Assembly (NCBI GenBank): GCA_900199595.1
Contig: FZRB01000010.1
Span: 1-64,000 of the forward strand
Reading direction: 5' to 3'
Length of the DNA: 64,000 nucleotides
Source: Lachnospiraceae bacterium
GTDB lineage: Bacteria; Bacillota; Clostridia; Lachnospirales; Lachnospiraceae
Shown here: positions 8,578-17,131 of the stretch, one piece after another
How the letters are laid out: each line of letters starts with the position of its first letter
Position numbering within the stretch: position 1 is the stretch's first letter
Position numbers and translations under genes: made by a program
The notes under the pieces: generated by a model
Told to the model about the DNA's origin: nothing
Databases searched by the model: none
What the model saw: the letters and a program-made list of their open reading frames with translations, nothing else

Positions 8578-9205
8578 GAAGGATTTACTGTTATATGCCG
8601 TTACTGACCGTCACTGGTTAGATGGCAGAACACTTTATGAAGTAGTAAAGGAAAGTCTCGATGGCGGGGCAACCTTTATCCAGTTAAGAGAAAAAGATCT
8701 GGATGAAGAAAGCTTCCTGGAAGAAGCCCGTGAATTAAAGAAGCTCTGCGCTGAGTATAAAGTTCCATTTGTCATAAATGACAATGTTGATATAGCTCTT
8801 AAGATAGATGCCGATGGAGTTCATGTAGGTCAGAGTGACATGGAAGCAGGTGACGTCCGCGAGAAGCTTGGTCCCGATAAAATAATCGGTGTATCCGCAC
8901 AGACTGTTGAGCAGGCCTTACTCGCTGAGAAAAGAGGAGCTGACTATCTGGGTGTCGGCGCTGTCTTTCCGACAGGATCAAAGGATGACGCAGATGATGT
9001 ATCCCATGAAACCTTAAAGGCCATCTGTGAAGCTGTATCCATACCGGTAATCGCTATCGGTGGAATAACTGTAGATAATACGAAGAAGCTTGCCGGAACA
9101 GGCATCTGTGGAATTGCAGTTATCAGTGCAATTTATGCACAGCCTGACATCCCGGAAGCAACAAGGAAGCTAAAATTTGTTACAGAACAGACCGTATCTA
9201 ATTAA
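8564..9205 (+). CDS. thiE: Thiamine-phosphate synthase
   Basis: Joins HMP pyrophosphate and thiazole phosphate to give thiamin monophosphate. A TIM barrel with the typical blocks: LYAVTDRHWLDG, IQLREKDLDEE, PFVINDNVDIALKIDADGVH, VGQSDM, IIGVSAQTVEQA, GADYLGVGAVFPTGSKDD and IPVIAIGGIT. The frame is open upstream to 8513, but the family begins at MKLDKKDLLLYAVTD. A GGGAG lies a few bases before the ATG at 8564, inside the end of thiM, so this start gives 213 residues and translational coupling. Confidence 0.95.
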   Translation: MKLDKKDLLLYAVTDRHWLDGRTLYEVVKESLDGGATFIQLREKDLDEESFLEEARELKKLCAEYKVPFVINDNVDIALKIDADGVHVGQSDMEAGDVREKLGPDKIIGVSAQTVEQALLAEKRGADYLGVGAVFPTGSKDDADDVSHETLKAICEAVSIPVIAIGGITVDNTKKLAGTGICGIAVISAIYAQPDIPEATRKLKFVTEQTVSN

Positions 9206-9257
9206 GCTAAAAATATTTATATAGCTGAAAAGCAGAATTAAACAGATAGGAACGAAA

Positions 9258-9908
9258 ATGATAAAAGGAATCATATTTGATATAGACGGTGTACTGCTTG
9301 ATTCCATGCTTATATGGAATGATCTCGGAGCCAGGTACCTTCGCTCCATCGGAGCCGTACCTGAGGATGGGCTGAATGAGATTTTGTTTTCCATGAGTAT
9401 GGAACAAGGGGCCGACTATCTGAAAGAGCATTACAAACTGAAGGAATCAGCAGACAGTATTCTTAATGGAATACAGGATATGCTTAAGGATTTCTATTTC
9501 ACGGAAGTTAAAGCCAAACCTGAAGCCGCAGAGCTGATGAATTATCTGAAGGATAAGCATATCAGGATGACTGCTGCCACCTCCAGTCCCAGAGCCCACG
9601 TCGAAAAAGCTCTCTTACGAAATAATCTCCTTCAATACATTGAAGTGATATATACGACGGGAGAGATTGGAATCAGCAAGCATTCAGCTGCCATTTATGA
9701 TAAGGCAGCTGATTATATGAAATTGAACCCCGATGAAATCCTGGTATTTGAGGATTCATTATATGCCCTGATGACTGCAAAAAATGCAGGCTACAAAACC
9801 GTCGGAGTATATGATGAAAATGGAGAAACTGATCAGGAAGGAATGCGGGAATCCTCAGATATATATATTGAGAAATTGTCTGATGTGATCCCTCAATTAT
9901 TTGAATAA
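9258..9908 (+). CDS. HAD-superfamily phosphatase in the thiamin operon
   Basis: Haloacid dehalogenase-like hydrolase of the beta-phosphoglucomutase/PGMB type, 216 residues. Motif I is FDIDGVLLDS (nucleophile and acid/base Asp), followed by a helical cap from about residue 16 to 85. Motif II is TAATSSP, motif III the Lys of GISKH, and motif IV LVFEDSLYAL. The substrate cannot be read from sequence. Its place between thiE and thiD makes a phosphatase acting on a thiamin or pyrimidine phosphate a reasonable guess, since dedicated thiamin-monophosphate phosphatases of this fold exist. A sugar-phosphate role remains possible. Confidence 0.85.
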   Translation: MIKGIIFDIDGVLLDSMLIWNDLGARYLRSIGAVPEDGLNEILFSMSMEQGADYLKEHYKLKESADSILNGIQDMLKDFYFTEVKAKPEAAELMNYLKDKHIRMTAATSSPRAHVEKALLRNNLLQYIEVIYTTGEIGISKHSAAIYDKAADYMKLNPDEILVFEDSLYALMTAKNAGYKTVGVYDENGETDQEGMRESSDIYIEKLSDVIPQLFE

Positions 9909-9909
9909 C

Positions 9910-9952
9910 ATGATGTGGGTGTCAAAAGTACCTTTTGACACCATATGACATA
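9910..9952 (+). repeat. Palindromic repeat, short copy
   Basis: A 43-base segment centred on GTGTCAAAAG-TAC-CTTTTGACAC. It is identical in reverse complement to 12246-12288. It lies in the 136-base gap between the HAD gene and thiD, so the operon transcript carries the hairpin. There is no T run after it. The rest of the gap (to 10044) holds a weak AGCGGCG/CGTCGCT stem and the thiD ribosome binding site. Confidence 0.8.
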
Positions 9953-10044
9953 GTTAATAAAGCGGCGCATCGGGGGCACCACCTTACGTCGCTATAAAAA
10001 AAATGCGCATATAATCTTAATCAAAAAGAAAGAAGGTAAGAAAT

Positions 10045-10830
10045 ATGAACACAGCATTAACCATTGCTGGAAGCGATTCCAGTGGAGGCGCCGGTATACA
10101 AGCAGACCTTAAGACCATGACTGCAAATGGAGTCTATGGGATGAGCGCTATAACTGCGCTCACTGCTCAGAACACCACCGGCGTAACAGGAATTATGGAA
10201 GTAACACCGGAGTTTCTAGAGAAGCAGCTGGATGCCATATTCACAGACATCTACCCTGACGCCATCAAAACAGGCATGGTTTCTTCAACTGAACTTATAA
10301 CTGTTATTTCCAAAAAACTAAAGCAGTATAAAGCTGCAAACATTGTAGTGGATCCCGTAATGGTTGCCACCAGCGGGGCCAGACTTATCAGTGAAGATGC
10401 CATTGAAACACTGAAGGAGAAGCTCCTTCCTCTGGCAACTGTGATCACACCAAATATCCCTGAAGCAGAGGTTCTGTCTGACATGACTATAACCTCCGAA
10501 GATGATATGGTTGAAGCCGCTAAAATCATCTATGAAAAGTTTGGCTGTGCAGTTCTTTGCAAGGGCGGTCATCAGGTTAATGATGCCAACGACCTGCTGT
10601 TTAGTGATAACGGCGCAGTCTGGTTCAAGGGCAAGAGAATTAACAACCCCAACACCCATGGAACCGGCTGTACTCTTTCAAGCGCCATTGCCTCTAATCT
10701 TGCAAAAGGCTTAGGCCTAGAGGATGCTGTAAGAAATGCAAAGGATTATATATCCGGAGCTCTTGCTGCAATGCTCGATCTGGGCAAAGGAAGCGGTCCT
10801 CTGGCTCACAATTACATGCTGATACAGTAA
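10045..10830 (+). CDS. thiD: Hydroxymethylpyrimidine/phosphomethylpyrimidine kinase
   Basis: Performs the two successive phosphorylations of HMP to HMP pyrophosphate, the co-substrate of ThiE. Ribokinase-fold landmarks are clear: ALTIAGSDSSGGAGIQADLK at the N terminus, ITALTAQNTTGV, IVVDPVMVATSGARL, TPNIPEAEVLS, VLCKGGH, and the catalytic NPNTHGTGCTLSSAIASNLA. It is 261 residues, full length. AGAAAGAAGG is the ribosome binding site. No thiC is present in the window, consistent with pyrimidine salvage by this operon. Confidence 0.95.
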   Translation: MNTALTIAGSDSSGGAGIQADLKTMTANGVYGMSAITALTAQNTTGVTGIMEVTPEFLEKQLDAIFTDIYPDAIKTGMVSSTELITVISKKLKQYKAANIVVDPVMVATSGARLISEDAIETLKEKLLPLATVITPNIPEAEVLSDMTITSEDDMVEAAKIIYEKFGCAVLCKGGHQVNDANDLLFSDNGAVWFKGKRINNPNTHGTGCTLSSAIASNLAKGLGLEDAVRNAKDYISGALAAMLDLGKGSGPLAHNYMLIQ

Positions 10831-10872
10831 GCTATCACATTCACATCAAATGTTTTTTAGGAAGGAATAGTT

Positions 10873-12060
10873 ATGGAAGAAAAGAAAACCAGCACTCTCA
10901 GCAACGGGCTTATATGGTTCGGTGCGGGAGTATCAATCGCAGAAATCCTCACAGGAACTTATTTTGGAGAACTGGGATTTGGCAAAGGAATCCTTGCAAT
11001 TATCATAGGTCACATCATCGGGTGTGCACTATTTTATCTGGCCGGTCTCATAGGCGGCAAAACAGAAAAAAGTGCCATGGAAACTGTGGCACTTTCATTT
11101 GGAAAATATGGTTCAAAATTCTTTGCACTGTTAAATGTAATCCAGCTCGTAGGCTGGACCGGAATAATGATCTATGATGGTGCATTATCTGCAGACACTG
11201 CACTGCATGCCGGCAAATGGGTATGGTGTCTGGTAATAGGCATACTCATCATAGTATGGATATTGATCGGACTTTCCAATCTCGGCAAAGTCAGCACCTG
11301 TGCAATGACAGCACTTTTTATTCTGACAATAGTGCTCTCAGTCATTATATTTAAAGACACTTCAAAGCTTGAAGGAGCAGCTTCAGAAGGAATGAGCTTC
11401 GGCGCCGGAGTTGAGCTGGCAGTAGCAATGCCACTGTCATGGCTTCCTTTGATCAGCGACTATACCAGAACTGCCGAAAAGCCGGCTAAGGCAACCTTTG
11501 TCAGCACGATAGTATACTTTGCTACAAGCTGCTGGATGTATGTAATCGGAATGGGTGCTGCTATATTTACCGGAGAGGGAGATATTGCCTCTATAATGGT
11601 TAAAGCGGGTCTTGGAATTGTAGGTCTGCTGATAATTGTATTCTCAACAGTTACAACAACATTTCTCGATGCATATTCTGCCGGAGTATCATCTGAATCA
11701 ATCATTTCCAAAATCAATGGCAAATGGGTAGCTATCGGCGTTACCGTACTGGGAACCATCGGTGCTATCACACTTCCTATGGATGATATCACTAATTTCC
11801 TCTATCTGATCGGTTCAGTTTTCGCTCCAATGATAGCCATACAGATAGCTGACTTCTTCGTACTGAAAAATGACTCTTCAGAGAAGAAAATGGATATAGT
11901 AAGAGCTGTCATATGGGTTATCGGATTTATAGCATATAGAATGCTGATGAAAGTTGATATCCCTTGTGGAAATACATTTCCGGATATGGCAATTACCTTC
12001 GTACTGATGTTAATTGCCGGCAAAGCATTTAAGTCCGGAGTTAATTCACCTCAAGATTAG
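10873..12060 (+). CDS. cytX: CytX-type hydroxymethylpyrimidine transporter
   Basis: Integral membrane permease of the NCS1 (nucleobase:cation symporter) family, about eleven or twelve hydrophobic segments over 395 residues. The N terminus (GLIWFGAGVSIAEILTGTYF) and MPLSWLPLISDYTRTAEKP are characteristic of CytX. CytX genes are repeatedly found behind TPP riboswitches and are thought to import the HMP moiety. That matches its place as the last gene of this operon after thiD. The specific substrate is inferred from context, not shown by sequence. Confidence 0.9.
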   Translation: MEEKKTSTLSNGLIWFGAGVSIAEILTGTYFGELGFGKGILAIIIGHIIGCALFYLAGLIGGKTEKSAMETVALSFGKYGSKFFALLNVIQLVGWTGIMIYDGALSADTALHAGKWVWCLVIGILIIVWILIGLSNLGKVSTCAMTALFILTIVLSVIIFKDTSKLEGAASEGMSFGAGVELAVAMPLSWLPLISDYTRTAEKPAKATFVSTIVYFATSCWMYVIGMGAAIFTGEGDIASIMVKAGLGIVGLLIIVFSTVTTTFLDAYSAGVSSESIISKINGKWVAIGVTVLGTIGAITLPMDDITNFLYLIGSVFAPMIAIQIADFFVLKNDSSEKKMDIVRAVIWVIGFIAYRMLMKVDIPCGNTFPDMAITFVLMLIAGKAFKSGVNSPQD

Positions 12061-12083
12061 TTACTATTTAGAATTTTATAAAT

Positions 12084-12189
12084 ATGACATAAGTGTCAAA
12101 AGTCAAAATGCGTTCCTGCTTGCAGGAAAAGCATGTTGACCTTATGACACGCTGAAACATGAGGAAATAGCAATTTTCGTTGAAAATCA
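12084..12189 (+). repeat. Dispersed palindromic repeat, long copy
   Basis: Inverted counterpart of positions 1-106, same length and about 87% identical. An imperfect palindrome (TGTCAAAAGTC...GACCTTATGACA) encloses TTCCTGC/GCAGGAA, followed by GCTGAAACATGAGGAAA and ATTTTC/GAAAAT. It immediately follows cytX and is the start of a 205-base stretch rich in nested hairpins; GGATTGC/GCAATCC around AATTGCT/AGCAAT follows at about 12211-12244. Confidence 0.75.
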
Positions 12190-12245
12190 GCGGTTTCCGA
12201 ATGTTTCTAGGATTGCGAGAATTGCTTTAGCAATGGAGCAATCCG

Positions 12246-12288
12246 TATGTCATATGGTGTCAAAAGGTACTTTTGACACCCACATCAT
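12246..12288 (-). repeat. Palindromic repeat, short copy
   Basis: Exact reverse complement of 9910-9952 over 43 bases. With that copy it forms a perfect inverted pair around thiD and cytX. It ends 15 bases before the stop codon of the PEBP lipoprotein gene. Confidence 0.8.
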
Positions 12289-12303
12289 AAATATATCTTA
12301 AAG

Positions 12304-12909
12304 CTAATTTGTAAATGTCCCGGATATTCTGCCCACAGAAATTATATTTCCACTATTTCCCTCTGCATCTATATCCAGCGCCTTAAAGTTTTCCTCAAAT
12401 TTAAGATTGCGTCCCAGGCAAAAGGCTTCATTTACTCCTTCAACCGGTGCCTTAAGAGCAGCAACATAAATTTCATACGTATGAGTTGAGCCGCTTGGCG
12501 GATATGGACCAATGTAATCTGAACTTTGCGCCCAGCCTTCATCAAGCTTCGTCTCTGTCACATTATCCGATTTCCAATGTATAAAGTCCATACCCGTATC
12601 ATCCATTATGATGACATAAAGAGCTGCGCCATCAACCGCATTCCACTCAAGCTGAGGCGACTTATTAGAACCTTTGTTTGTATTTGAGATAATATCATCC
12701 CAGACACCATTATTCAGGTTGGTTGAAGTAACTTCGAAAGATGCGTAATCATCAATAAATGTATTATACTTTGAAGTGCTTTGTGACGTAGCACCGTCTG
12801 GTTCAGCACTATCTTGCGTAGTACTTTCCGGCGCGGTACTGTCTAATGATCCACATCCGGCACATGAAAGTATAATCATAAAACATAGAACCTTGATTAA
12901 TTTTTTCAA
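12304..12909 (-). CDS. PEBP (YbhB/YbcL)-like lipoprotein
   Basis: A secreted, lipid-anchored protein: MKKLIKVLCFMIILSCAGCG is a lipoprotein signal peptide with lipobox SCAGC. A Ser/Thr-rich linker to about residue 55 follows. The rest resembles the phosphatidylethanolamine-binding / Raf-kinase-inhibitor-like family: SPQLEWNAVDGAALYVIIMD, DFIHWKS and YIGPYPPSGSTHTYEIYVAA. The biochemical role of bacterial members is poorly known. A second copy, disrupted by a large deletion, lies at 22459-22667. It sits downstream of an EFR1 gene on the same strand. Confidence 0.82.
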   Translation of the reverse strand: MKKLIKVLCFMIILSCAGCGSLDSTAPESTTQDSAEPDGATSQSTSKYNTFIDDYASFEVTSTNLNNGVWDDIISNTNKGSNKSPQLEWNAVDGAALYVIIMDDTGMDFIHWKSDNVTETKLDEGWAQSSDYIGPYPPSGSTHTYEIYVAALKAPVEGVNEAFCLGRNLKFEENFKALDIDAEGNSGNIISVGRISGTFTN

Positions 12910-12932
12910 AACATTTTCCCCTTGTTACTAAC

Positions 12933-13691
12933 TCAACTTATAACATCATACGGACCGGTGTAACGCGGCTTATCCTTTGTACCCTTTCCGTAATTGATTG
13001 CTTTCTTTGGACACATATTGATACATGCCATGCAGTGTGTACATTTATCTCCCCAGACGGGCCTGTCATTAATCATTTCTATATTATTGTATGGACAAAT
13101 ATTAACGCATTTTTTACATGAGATACACTCATCTGAAACACTGAATTTTTTTGTCTTCATAAAAAACTCATAATAAAGATCTGCAACAAAAACAGTGATC
13201 TGGAATTCACCGGATTTCATTTTTGTGCTCTGCAGCCTCTTTCCTGCTTTAATGGTCTTCGCAATCTTATCTATCTCAGGAAGAGCATCATTTATAACCT
13301 CCAGATTATCTTCTTTCTCTTTTGTCGTAAAATAAACAAGATAATTCTGTGGCATCTTAACCTCTGCAGTCCCCATGTATTTAAAGCCTTTTCTTCCGGA
13401 AAGTCTTCTGTCTATTTCAGGGGACACTCCCATAGAAGCCTTGCATGTCACCACATAATAAGCTTTGATTCCTTTTGGAAATGCCGTTTCATAGATAAAA
13501 TCCGTCATAGGTCTGGCAATAGCCGATACATAGGATGGCGCTACAAAAACATATACTCCGCCCTCCTTAAAATCGGGCACTGCTTCATTCTTTAGAAATT
13601 TTTTTATATCTACTGCTTTATCGTCTAATTCCTTTGCAATTTTTTCTGCAACGAATCTGCTGTTACCTGTTCCACTGAAATATAAAACCAT
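12933..13691 (-). CDS. EFR1-family flavodoxin/ferredoxin protein
   Basis: Redox protein joining an N-terminal flavodoxin-like domain (MVLYFSGTGNSRFVAEKIAK, the FMN phosphate loop) to two C-terminal 4Fe-4S clusters (CISCKKCVNICPYNN and CTHCMACINMCPKKA). The family is common in anaerobic Firmicutes; the electron partners are not known. The frame extends seven codons further upstream, but an AGGAAGGAG sits six bases before the ATG at 13691, and homologues start at this MVLYF. A second EFR1 gene of different base composition lies at 37765-38538. Confidence 0.9.
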   Translation of the reverse strand: MVLYFSGTGNSRFVAEKIAKELDDKAVDIKKFLKNEAVPDFKEGGVYVFVAPSYVSAIARPMTDFIYETAFPKGIKAYYVVTCKASMGVSPEIDRRLSGRKGFKYMGTAEVKMPQNYLVYFTTKEKEDNLEVINDALPEIDKIAKTIKAGKRLQSTKMKSGEFQITVFVADLYYEFFMKTKKFSVSDECISCKKCVNICPYNNIEMINDRPVWGDKCTHCMACINMCPKKAINYGKGTKDKPRYTGPYDVIS

Positions 13692-13733
13692 GTCCACTCC
13701 TTCCTGGTGCATCGGTTTCTATATAAAACATCA

Positions 13734-14576
13734 TCACTTGAAGCTATCCTTGATGTACTGTGAAAAACTCATATCGCCATAGACTGTATCACCAACCATA
13801 TCATCGGTCAGTGTGAATTTGGAGAAGCGGATAACAGCATCTTTGCCATTTTTCTTTAAAAAGTTGAAAAATGCCAGCACATCAAAGAGCCATACCGGAG
13901 CTCTTTTAACAACCGGTTTTTTACCGGCAGCTTTGAAACACATATTTGCTATCTCTTCGTAGGAGTAGGTTTCTTTTCCTCCTATGTTATACATCTTATT
14001 CTCATCCATCATATGCTTTACGATAAACTCCGCGAAATCCTCGGTAGAGATGACATTTGCATGAACGTCATTTTTACCAAGAAGTGTTACCTTGCCCTTT
14101 TCCACCATTGGCTTGAACACTTTTACAATATCGTAAAAATATCCTGTAGGACGATGGATAACATAGGTGAGCCCACTCTTTTTAAGTTTTTCTTCAAACA
14201 GATATTTTGCATGAACCATCGGAACCTTAGGTGCTTTGTCAGCCTTGATGACCGATATGTAAACAAAATGTTTAACCTTTGCTTTCCTAGCTTCCTTAAG
14301 GAGATTCAGATTCCCTTTATAATCGATATCATAGTTACTTATCGTTGCAGAACCCTTTGTCAGTCCTACTGTTGTAATTACCACATCCGCCCCGTCGCAT
14401 ACTCCTTCCAGAGTCTTCGGATCCGTAACATCGATCTGTATAAATTTAAAACCATCTGTCACCCCGATATCACGCTGCATCATGTCCAGCGCAACAACTT
14501 CATGTCCTTCCTTAATGAGAGTTCTGAATACATCCGCTCCCAGATTACCATATGCCCCAGCCAGAACGACCTTCAT
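13734..14576 (-). CDS. NmrA-like NAD(P)-binding SDR-family protein
   Basis: Atypical short-chain dehydrogenase of the NAD(P)-binding/NmrA-like group, 280 residues. The N-terminal nucleotide motif is VVLAGAYGNLGADVFRTL. IDVTDPKTLEGVCDGADVVI and VKHFVYISVIKADKAP are typical of the fold, and YVIHRPTGYFYDIVKVF follows in the substrate part. The catalytic Tyr-x-x-x-Lys is not clearly in place, so it may be a redox sensor or an epimerase-like enzyme rather than a classical dehydrogenase. It precedes the EFR1 gene by about 40 bases and is probably co-transcribed with it. Confidence 0.8.
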   Translation of the reverse strand: MKVVLAGAYGNLGADVFRTLIKEGHEVVALDMMQRDIGVTDGFKFIQIDVTDPKTLEGVCDGADVVITTVGLTKGSATISNYDIDYKGNLNLLKEARKAKVKHFVYISVIKADKAPKVPMVHAKYLFEEKLKKSGLTYVIHRPTGYFYDIVKVFKPMVEKGKVTLLGKNDVHANVISTEDFAEFIVKHMMDENKMYNIGGKETYSYEEIANMCFKAAGKKPVVKRAPVWLFDVLAFFNFLKKNGKDAVIRFSKFTLTDDMVGDTVYGDMSFSQYIKDSFK

Positions 14577-14600
14577 AATACCTCACTCCTTTTTTTGTTT

Positions 14601-14626
14601 TGTCAAAAGGTACTTTTGACACCCAT
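14601..14626 (+). repeat. Palindromic repeat, short copy
   Basis: TGTCAAAAGGTACTTTTGACA palindrome followed by CCCAT, the same core as 9910-9952 and 12246-12288. It lies in the gap upstream of the NmrA-like gene and downstream of the unknown 221-residue gene. Confidence 0.7.
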
Positions 14627-14687
14627 ATAATAGTATAATGCGTTTTTATAGGAATCAGCAGTATGCTTTGCTTTTCTATTACCGCTG

Positions 14688-15353
14688 CTAATGAATCGGT
14701 GGTATCGGCATTATCACTTCCTCCATAAATAATCTTGCACCATCTTCTTTCAGCAGCAGCTTCAATGTCTTGCTCGAAGGATTACCCTCGACTATCATTC
14801 TTTCTCTGAATTTTTCAAGCTTGTCACGATATCCCAAATCAATTTCTGAACCCTTGACAGATGACAGATAGGCCTCTACAGATCTGACTGACATCTCTAT
14901 CAGTTCTGCTTCTTCACCCGATTTAATAAGTGAATATGGCATACGTTCCTTTACATACCAGTTATCCTTTTCATCATAATCAGGAAGATCTTTATATCTT
15001 TCATATACATTTTTCAGAAGTTCATCCTTCAAATTATCATTTCCACAGCCGTAATATTCTACAAACACGCATCTTTTCTTCTTCATACTCATTGCATCCA
15101 GCAGAAGATACGGAAGATTAACAAAGGTTGATGGCATAAAAGACAGTGTCAGGAGTTCCATACCCATTTTAGTCCTTGTATGCATCAGCATCAGATGTCC
15201 AAAACCATCCAGGTCATACTGCTTTACATTAAAAACCATAAGCGGAATGAGCTTAGGATATTTCATAATAGTATATTCATCCTCAGGAAGCGTAGAACAG
15301 CTAATACTATTTCGAACAGTTTTAATTATTTCTCTTCGTAAATCATTAATCAT
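14688..15353 (-). CDS. Hypothetical protein, 221 residues
   Basis: I do not recognise this family. It is soluble, with no signal peptide or membrane segment, and mixed alpha/beta in character. Notable stretches are GFGHLMLMHTRTKMGMELL, LPYLLLDAMSMKKKRCVFVE and a Cys-containing EYYGCGNDNLKDEL. A long acidic helix-rich C-terminal half ends in LFMEEVIMPIPPIH. Codon use resembles its neighbours and the frame is long and clean, so it is very probably real. It follows the PAS-GGDEF gene on the same strand after 66 bases. No function is proposed. Confidence 0.7.
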   Translation of the reverse strand: MINDLRREIIKTVRNSISCSTLPEDEYTIMKYPKLIPLMVFNVKQYDLDGFGHLMLMHTRTKMGMELLTLSFMPSTFVNLPYLLLDAMSMKKKRCVFVEYYGCGNDNLKDELLKNVYERYKDLPDYDEKDNWYVKERMPYSLIKSGEEAELIEMSVRSVEAYLSSVKGSEIDLGYRDKLEKFRERMIVEGNPSSKTLKLLLKEDGARLFMEEVIMPIPPIH

Positions 15354-15419
15354 GTCAACTCATCCCCTATCTTACTTCTCACTTTTTACAGTCCATTAAA
15401 ACCATATCTATATTTAAAT

Positions 15420-16754
15420 TTACTGAGGAAGCATTATTCCACCAAAGTATTCAGGAATGCCCTTGCTGTCATTTAGTATAAAGCCTCTTGGTTTAAGTGT
15501 TATGTATGTTCCATCTGCCTTTCTGGCACGATATGTGATAGAATAAAGCACCGGTGTCCCTTCAAAAAGAGCCTTAACAGCCTCTACATATTTGTCTACA
15601 TCTTCGGGATGTACATAATCCTTCCAAATATCTTCAACATTATACATATAATCCGTCGGTAATCCGAAATCATTAATCGCTGAAAGTGACCATCTGGAAA
15701 AATTGTATTTAAGGTCAGTCAGGAATATATATCCATCTCCAGCCACAGTATGCAGAGCTCCATACAATCTATCAACCTTTCGCATCCTGTCTTCAGGAAT
15801 CATCTGATTACTTTCTTCTCGCTTCCTGATTTCTTCCATAATGGTTCCGGATTTCAACTCAGTTTTATTTGCATACATACGTCCATCAGCCCGGTTGAAT
15901 ACCTCATGGAAACTCCTGTCTATTCCGGGATTATATTTTGCCATACCACATGCAATTACAGGACCGATTCTGAGGCGTCCATTGGTTTCAGATCCCTTTT
16001 TAAGAATCTCAAGTAATTTTTCGCGATTCGCATAATCGTCTCCTGTCAGTATAACAACAAACTCATCTCCTCCAACCCTGTAGACCGAGCTGCCCGCGAA
16101 AATATCGCATATCATACGACATGCTTTTTGTATGGCTTCATCTCCAAAGCTGTGTCCTCTTGTATCATTAATCCGCTTAAGATCATTTATATCACACATG
16201 ATGACGCCAAACTCCGGATCATAATCACCGCTGTTTATCACTTCATCTATTTCTTTAACATTTTCTGAAAAAGCATTTTTATTCTTAATTCCTGTTAATT
16301 CATCAAGCCTTGCCAGACGCTGAGCAGATTGCAGTACATTTTCCTGCTCCTGCCTTTCAATAAACTCGGACTCTATATTTCTGATGCAGCCCAGAATATG
16401 CTTCTTGTCTTCACACAAAACACTGAAATGACAAACATGCATTATCTCTCCATCAAGTACAAACCTGAAAACAATCAAACTGGAATTGTTTTCAGACAGC
16501 TTTTTCATAAGCTTTTCCTTATCTATAAGACTAAGTACATATTCAAGATCATCAGGATGTACTGTTCTTAAAGCCTGTTCATACAAAAATGAAAAGAAAT
16601 CACTTCCCTGTTCAGGAAGGTTAAGGCCTGATAACATCTCTGAATGGAAAAACTCGATAAAATTTCCGGATTCTGTATCCACATAGTACAAACTGTCAAA
16701 CTGCTTTGCCAACGTATTTGCAACCTGATCAAATGCTAAACTATCTATATTCAT
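15420..16754 (-). CDS. PAS-GGDEF-PAS diguanylate cyclase
   Basis: A soluble 444-residue signalling protein with an unusual order: an N-terminal PAS-like domain (about 15-135), a GGDEF domain (about 145-310) and a second PAS-like domain at the C terminus (about 325-444). The cyclase has LDELTGIKNKNAFSENV, IMCDINDLKRINDTRGHSFG and YRVGGDEFVVIL (motif near residues 227-231), all intact. The C-terminal domain shows PAS features such as YNVEDIWKDYVHPEDVDKYV and ITYRARKADGTYITLKPRG. No membrane segment is seen, so it should sense a cytosolic cue. Cofactor and ligand are unknown. Confidence 0.88.
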   Translation of the reverse strand: MNIDSLAFDQVANTLAKQFDSLYYVDTESGNFIEFFHSEMLSGLNLPEQGSDFFSFLYEQALRTVHPDDLEYVLSLIDKEKLMKKLSENNSSLIVFRFVLDGEIMHVCHFSVLCEDKKHILGCIRNIESEFIERQEQENVLQSAQRLARLDELTGIKNKNAFSENVKEIDEVINSGDYDPEFGVIMCDINDLKRINDTRGHSFGDEAIQKACRMICDIFAGSSVYRVGGDEFVVILTGDDYANREKLLEILKKGSETNGRLRIGPVIACGMAKYNPGIDRSFHEVFNRADGRMYANKTELKSGTIMEEIRKREESNQMIPEDRMRKVDRLYGALHTVAGDGYIFLTDLKYNFSRWSLSAINDFGLPTDYMYNVEDIWKDYVHPEDVDKYVEAVKALFEGTPVLYSITYRARKADGTYITLKPRGFILNDSKGIPEYFGGIMLPQ

Positions 16755-16840
16755 ATATAATACCCCCTCGTATTATTTTTTGCCTTACCCCAATTACATT
16801 ATAACATACTACGACATAAATTAACGCAAAAAAAACTGCA

Positions 16841-17131
16841 TCATCCTTTATAAAATGATGCAGAAATTTTACATTTTGTTACATACTTAATCCAAAGTAC
16901 AAAATCAATAAAATAATTAGAAATACTATGTTGATAATCGTGAAGTGTAAGTTCACCGGAGCTGGGGATTTTCGTCTTTTTGCAAATTACATCTCTTGTA
17001 ATTCCTTTTGTCACGTTGGAAAGTGCTTCAATAATTTTGATATACTGTTCCGGCTTGTTGAATAAAGCACGATACAAGTTATTATATTCATCCTGTAACG
17101 GAGCACCTTCCTTAATTATTGTGGTTCCCAT
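16841..17131 (-). pseudogene. Remnant of an archaeal-type AAA ATPase
   Basis: A 96-codon frame. Its first 55 residues (GTTIIKEGAPLQDEYNNLYR, then ALFNKPEQYIKIIEALSN and TKGITRDVICKKTKIPSSGE) match the region after the ATPase core of the large DUF234-associated ATPase family, proteins of more than 400 residues. The Walker motifs are absent. After GELT the sequence jumps to a segment (YFIDFVLWIKYVTK) that looks like a later part of the same family, suggesting an internal deletion as well as loss of the N terminus. It overlaps the 3' end of the aldo/keto reductase gene by 16 bases. Confidence 0.6.

Noticed and set aside
9953-10044. Possible second promoter or terminator ahead of thiD
   Set aside because: A TATAAT-like string near 10011 has no convincing -35 at proper spacing, and the AGCGGCG/CGTCGCT stem is not followed by T on the plus strand.
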